In this document: in pieces, positions 6,232 through 8,311 of the stretch
How the letters are laid out: each line of letters starts with the position of its first letter
Numbering within the stretch: position 1 is the stretch's first letter
NCBI GenBank assembly: GCA_006226265.1
Contig: SBHH01000285.1
Coordinates: forward strand, 1-8,311
Direction: 5' to 3'
DNA: 8,311 nucleotides
Source of the DNA: Alphaproteobacteria bacterium
Lineage (GTDB): Bacteria; Pseudomonadota; Alphaproteobacteria; Sneathiellales; Sneathiellaceae
The notes under the pieces: generated by a model
What the model was told of the DNA's origin: nothing
Databases searched by the model: none
Seen by the model: only the letters and a program-made list of their open reading frames with translations
Position numbers and translations under genes: made by a program

Positions 6232-7911
6232 TCAGCGTTTGATCGGTTTGTATTTGATGCGGTGGGGTTCGGTCGCTTCCTTACCCAAACGCTTCTTCTT
6301 GTCTTCCTCATAGGCTTCGAAGTTGCCTTCGAACCATTCGACATGGCTGTCGCCTTCGTAAGCGAGGATATGGGTCGCGATCCGGTCGAGGAACCAGCGG
6401 TCATGGCTGATGACCACGGCGCAGCCCGCGAACTGCAGCAAGGCTTCCTCCAGCGCACGGAGCGTATCGACATCAAGGTCGTTCGTCGGCTCGTCGAGGA
6501 GGAGGAAGTTCGAACCGCTTTTAAGCATTTTCGCAAGGTTCACGCGGTTCCGCTCCCCGCCCGAAAGCTGGCCGACCTTCTTCTGCTGGTCCGTTCCCTT
6601 GAAGTTGAAGCCCGAGACATAGGCGCGGCTGTTGAGTTCCTTCTTGCCAAGATAAATGACCTCGTTCCCTTCCGAGATTTCCTCCCAGACCGTCTTGTTG
6701 GGATCGAGGGTATCGCGGTCCTGATCAACATAGCCGAGCTGCACTGTCGGCCCGACGCGGAAGGAGCCCGTATCGGCCTCCTCTTTCCCGGTCAGCATCT
6801 TGAAAAGCGTGGTTTTACCCGCGCCGTTCGGCCCGATCACGCCGACAATTGCGCCCGCCGGCAGCTTGAAAGTGAGATCGTCAATGAGGAGCCGGTCGCC
6901 GAAGCCTTTCGAGACATGCTCCGCCTCCACCACCAGATCGCCGAGCCGCTGTCCGGCCGGGATATAAATCTGCATGGTTTCGCCGCGCTTCTCGGCCTCC
7001 TGCCCCAGCAGTTCCTCATAGGCACTGATACGGGCCTTCGATTTCGCCTGCCGTCCGCGCGCGCCCTGGCGGATCCATTCCAGCTCCCGGTCGAGGGTCT
7101 TGCGGCGCGCATCCTCGGATTTTCCTTCCTGCGCGAGGCGTTTTTCCTTCTGCTCCAGCCAGCTCGAATAATTGCCTTCCCAGGGGATGCCATGGCCACG
7201 GTCAAGCTCCAGAATCCAGCCCGCGACGTTATCGAGGAAATAGCGGTCATGGGTGACGGCGACGACTGTGCCGGGATAATCATGCAGGAACCGCTCCAGC
7301 CAGGCGACGCTTTCCGCATCGAGATGGTTGGTCGGCTCGTCGAGGAGGAGCATGTCAGGCTGCGACAGAAGCAGACGGCAGAGCGCGACACGGCGCCGCT
7401 CACCACCCGAGAGCTTCGTGACATCGGAGTCCCCGGCGGGGCAGCGGAGCGCATCCATGGCGATCTCCACCTCGCGGTCGAGATCCCAGAGGTTCTGCGC
7501 ATCGATCTGCTCCTGCAGCTCGCCCTGCTCGGTGATGAGGTCGTTCATCTCGTCATCGGTCAGTTCCTCGGCGAAGCGGGTCGAGACCTCGTTGAACTTG
7601 TCGAGCAGCGCCTTCTTCTCATGGACGCCATCCATGACATTGCCGAGCACGTCTTTGCTTGCGTCCAGCTCCGGCTCCTGCGCGAGATATCCGACTTTCA
7701 CGCCATCGGCGGCCCAGGCCTCGCCCTGAAATTCCGTCTCGATCCCGGCCATGATTTTCAAAAGCGTCGATTTACCCGCGCCGTTGAGGCCCAGGACGCC
7801 GATCTTCGCCCCCGGGAAGAAGGAAAGGCGGATGTCCTTCAACACCTGCTTGCCCCCCGGATAGGTCTTCGAGAGGCCATTCATCACATAGATATACTGA
7901 TAAGACGCCAT
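6232..7911 (-). CDS. ettA: Energy-dependent translational throttle protein EttA (ABC-F ATPase)
   Basis: EttA binds the ribosomal E site and couples entry into elongation to the ATP/ADP ratio; it is cytosolic and has no membrane domain. The 559-residue product is close to the E. coli length of 555. It has two ABC cassettes. The first has Walker [10 protein letters not shown] (41-49), signature LSGGE (167-171), Walker [12 protein letters not shown] (188-198) with catalytic E192, and switch H221. The second has GPNGAGKTT (360-368), LSGGE (449-453), [11 protein letters not shown] (470-480) with E474, and H503. Residues about 95-140 form the EttA-type arm insertion, and about 250-320 is the charged helical P-site interacting linker, including [17 protein letters not shown] (285-301). 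The [10 protein letters not shown] start and IKYKPIKR end are typical of EttA rather than Uup or YheS. GAGGAG lies about 11 bases upstream of the ATG. The gene appears to be transcribed alone. Confidence 0.96.
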   Translation of the reverse strand: MASYQYIYVMNGLSKTYPGGKQVLKDIRLSFFPGAKIGVLGLNGAGKSTLLKIMAGIETEFQGEAWAADGVKVGYLAQEPELDASKDVLGNVMDGVHEKKALLDKFNEVSTRFAEELTDDEMNDLITEQGELQEQIDAQNLWDLDREVEIAMDALRCPAGDSDVTKLSGGERRRVALCRLLLSQPDMLLLDEPTNHLDAESVAWLERFLHDYPGTVVAVTHDRYFLDNVAGWILELDRGHGIPWEGNYSSWLEQKEKRLAQEGKSEDARRKTLDRELEWIRQGARGRQAKSKARISAYEELLGQEAEKRGETMQIYIPAGQRLGDLVVEAEHVSKGFGDRLLIDDLTFKLPAGAIVGVIGPNGAGKTTLFKMLTGKEEADTGSFRVGPTVQLGYVDQDRDTLDPNKTVWEEISEGNEVIYLGKKELNSRAYVSGFNFKGTDQQKKVGQLSGGERNRVNLAKMLKSGSNFLLLDEPTNDLDVDTLRALEEALLQFAGCAVVISHDRWFLDRIATHILAYEGDSHVEWFEGNFEAYEEDKKKRLGKEATEPHRIKYKPIKR

Positions 7912-7952
7912 AGCGACGCGCGCTCCTCACTCACAAGAATTTCCTTGCGCCC

Positions 7953-7981
7953 CTTTTACCGAAGCCGCCGGGATTACGCAA
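7953..7981 (-). promoter_or_regulatory. Weak candidate promoter for ettA
   Basis: On the minus strand, TTGCGT (7976-7981) and TAAAAG (7953-7958) are separated by exactly 17 bases and lie about 40 bases upstream of the ettA start. They match the -35 and -10 consensus at only 3 and 4 of 6 positions, so this is a suggestion, not a firm call. Confidence 0.25.
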
Positions 7982-8216
7982 TTGCTGTGATGGGGATGGG
8001 CTGGGAATTATTGAATATGGTAGAAAAATAAAGTAATCTTTACACGCAATGTTGAGCCATAAGGAACGTACCCTTCAAATCCTGAGAATTTGTACTCTCA
8101 ATTACAAAAATAATTCAGTGAACCGGAAATCATTCAGGTCCTGTTCCTTGTTTCTTAATGTTCATACCCGGACCGGATCAATGTTGTATGGCAACGGATC
8201 GAGGTCAGGGACATTT

Positions 8217-8226
8217 AGAGGGGGAA
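8217..8226 (+). promoter_or_regulatory. Strong ribosome binding site that fixes the start at 8233
   Basis: AGAGGGGGAA ends 6 bases before the ATG at 8233. This spacing and purine content are ideal, and no other frame in this area has a comparable site. Confidence 0.75.
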
Positions 8227-8232
8227 TCATAA

Positions 8233-8311
8233 ATGAATCAAAAGCCGGATTTTTTAAAATTTGGAGAAGAAGCACGCCTTTTTCCAGTTCTCGCTGAAAC
8301 AAGTAAGGAAA
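8233..8311 (+). CDS. N-terminal fragment of an uncharacterised protein, truncated by the window edge
   Basis: The first 26 codons of a gene run off the right end. The visible protein begins MNQKPDFLKFGEEARLFPVL and continues with AETSKE. There is no signal peptide or membrane segment at the start, so a cytosolic protein is likely. A strong ribosome binding site precedes the ATG. The codons (TTA, AAA, GGA, AGT, CTT) are more AT-rich than those of ettA or the rml genes, which hints at accessory or horizontally acquired DNA, though 26 codons are too few to be sure. The phrase FGEEARL-x-PV gives me an impression of large uncharacterised bacterial proteins, but I cannot name a family or function from this fragment. 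The gene is divergent from ettA. Confidence 0.65.
   Translation, partial: MNQKPDFLKFGEEARLFPVLAETSKE

Larger units (their letters stand above)
7912..8232. other. Non-coding stretch between divergent ettA and the right-edge gene
   Basis: About 320 bases hold no gene I can support. The part next to ettA is GC-rich and contains its ribosome binding site and weak promoter candidate; from about 8005 onward the DNA becomes clearly AT-rich. A small inverted repeat (TGAGA, 8-base loop, TCTCA) lies near 8083-8100 but has no T-run. I found no tRNA, no recognisable small RNA and no convincing promoter for the rightward gene. An open frame at 8049-8297 has no ribosome binding site and overlaps the better-supported start at 8233. 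Confidence 0.6.

Noticed and set aside
6214..8031. A 605-codon open frame on the plus strand opposite ettA
   Set aside because: It lies almost entirely antisense to ettA, which has complete ABC-F motifs. The translation has no recognisable domain and is the usual by-product of GC-rich codon bias; it also runs through the terminator region.
8086..8106. Possible tRNA T-arm or integration-site fragment around TTCAAATCC (8073-8081) and the nearby TGAGA/TCTCA repeat
   Set aside because: The base before TTC is C and cannot pair with the closing C, no acceptor stem or other arms are present, and the inverted repeat is very short.
8049..8297. An 82-codon plus-strand frame in the right-hand non-coding stretch
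   Set aside because: It has no ribosome binding site, has low-complexity Ser/Arg/Lys-rich content, and overlaps the start at 8233, which has a strong site.

Overview
The window looks like ordinary chromosome of a mid-to-high GC Gram-negative bacterium, most likely an alphaproteobacterium. That placement rests on the style of the EttA, GST and RmlABCD-type proteins and on the codon bias; no rRNA or tRNA is present to confirm it. I see no phage, transposon, CRISPR array or RNA gene. The far right edge becomes AT-richer and carries the first 26 codons of an unrecognised gene.

Layout from left to right. (1) 6-1514 (+): a probable lipoprotein with a distinct N-terminal domain followed by two copies of a helix-plus-beta module. 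(2) 1526-5389 (-): a tight five-gene unit, read right to left as lipoprotein of unknown function, rmlC, rmlB, rmlD, hot-dog acyl-CoA thioesterase. A promoter-like sequence with a perfect TATAAT lies just upstream of the first gene (5409-5437). Several junctions have overlapping stop/start codons (GTGA, ATGA) or a gap of only 4 bases. (3) 5540-6160 (+): a glutathione S-transferase-like protein, divergent from the operon. (4) 6181-6215: a strong hairpin terminator that can serve both strands. (5) 6232-7911 (-): ettA, an ABC-F translation factor. (6) 7912-8232: a non-coding stretch. (7) 8233-end (+): the start of an uncharacterised gene with a strong ribosome binding site.

Functionally, RmlB, RmlC and RmlD perform the last three steps from dTDP-glucose to dTDP-L-rhamnose, the donor for rhamnose in surface polysaccharides. 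The enzyme of the first step (RmlA) is not in the window, and neither is any rhamnosyltransferase. The lipoprotein at the head of the operon and the thioesterase at its end are the unusual partners. The two lipoproteins (6-1514 and 4478-5389) are unrelated in sequence as far as I can see, but each carries an internal duplication in which each copy has a pair of cysteines, which fits disulfide-stabilised envelope domains. No clearly new system is complete in the window; the best leads are these two duplicated lipoproteins, the operon composition, and the partial gene at the right edge.
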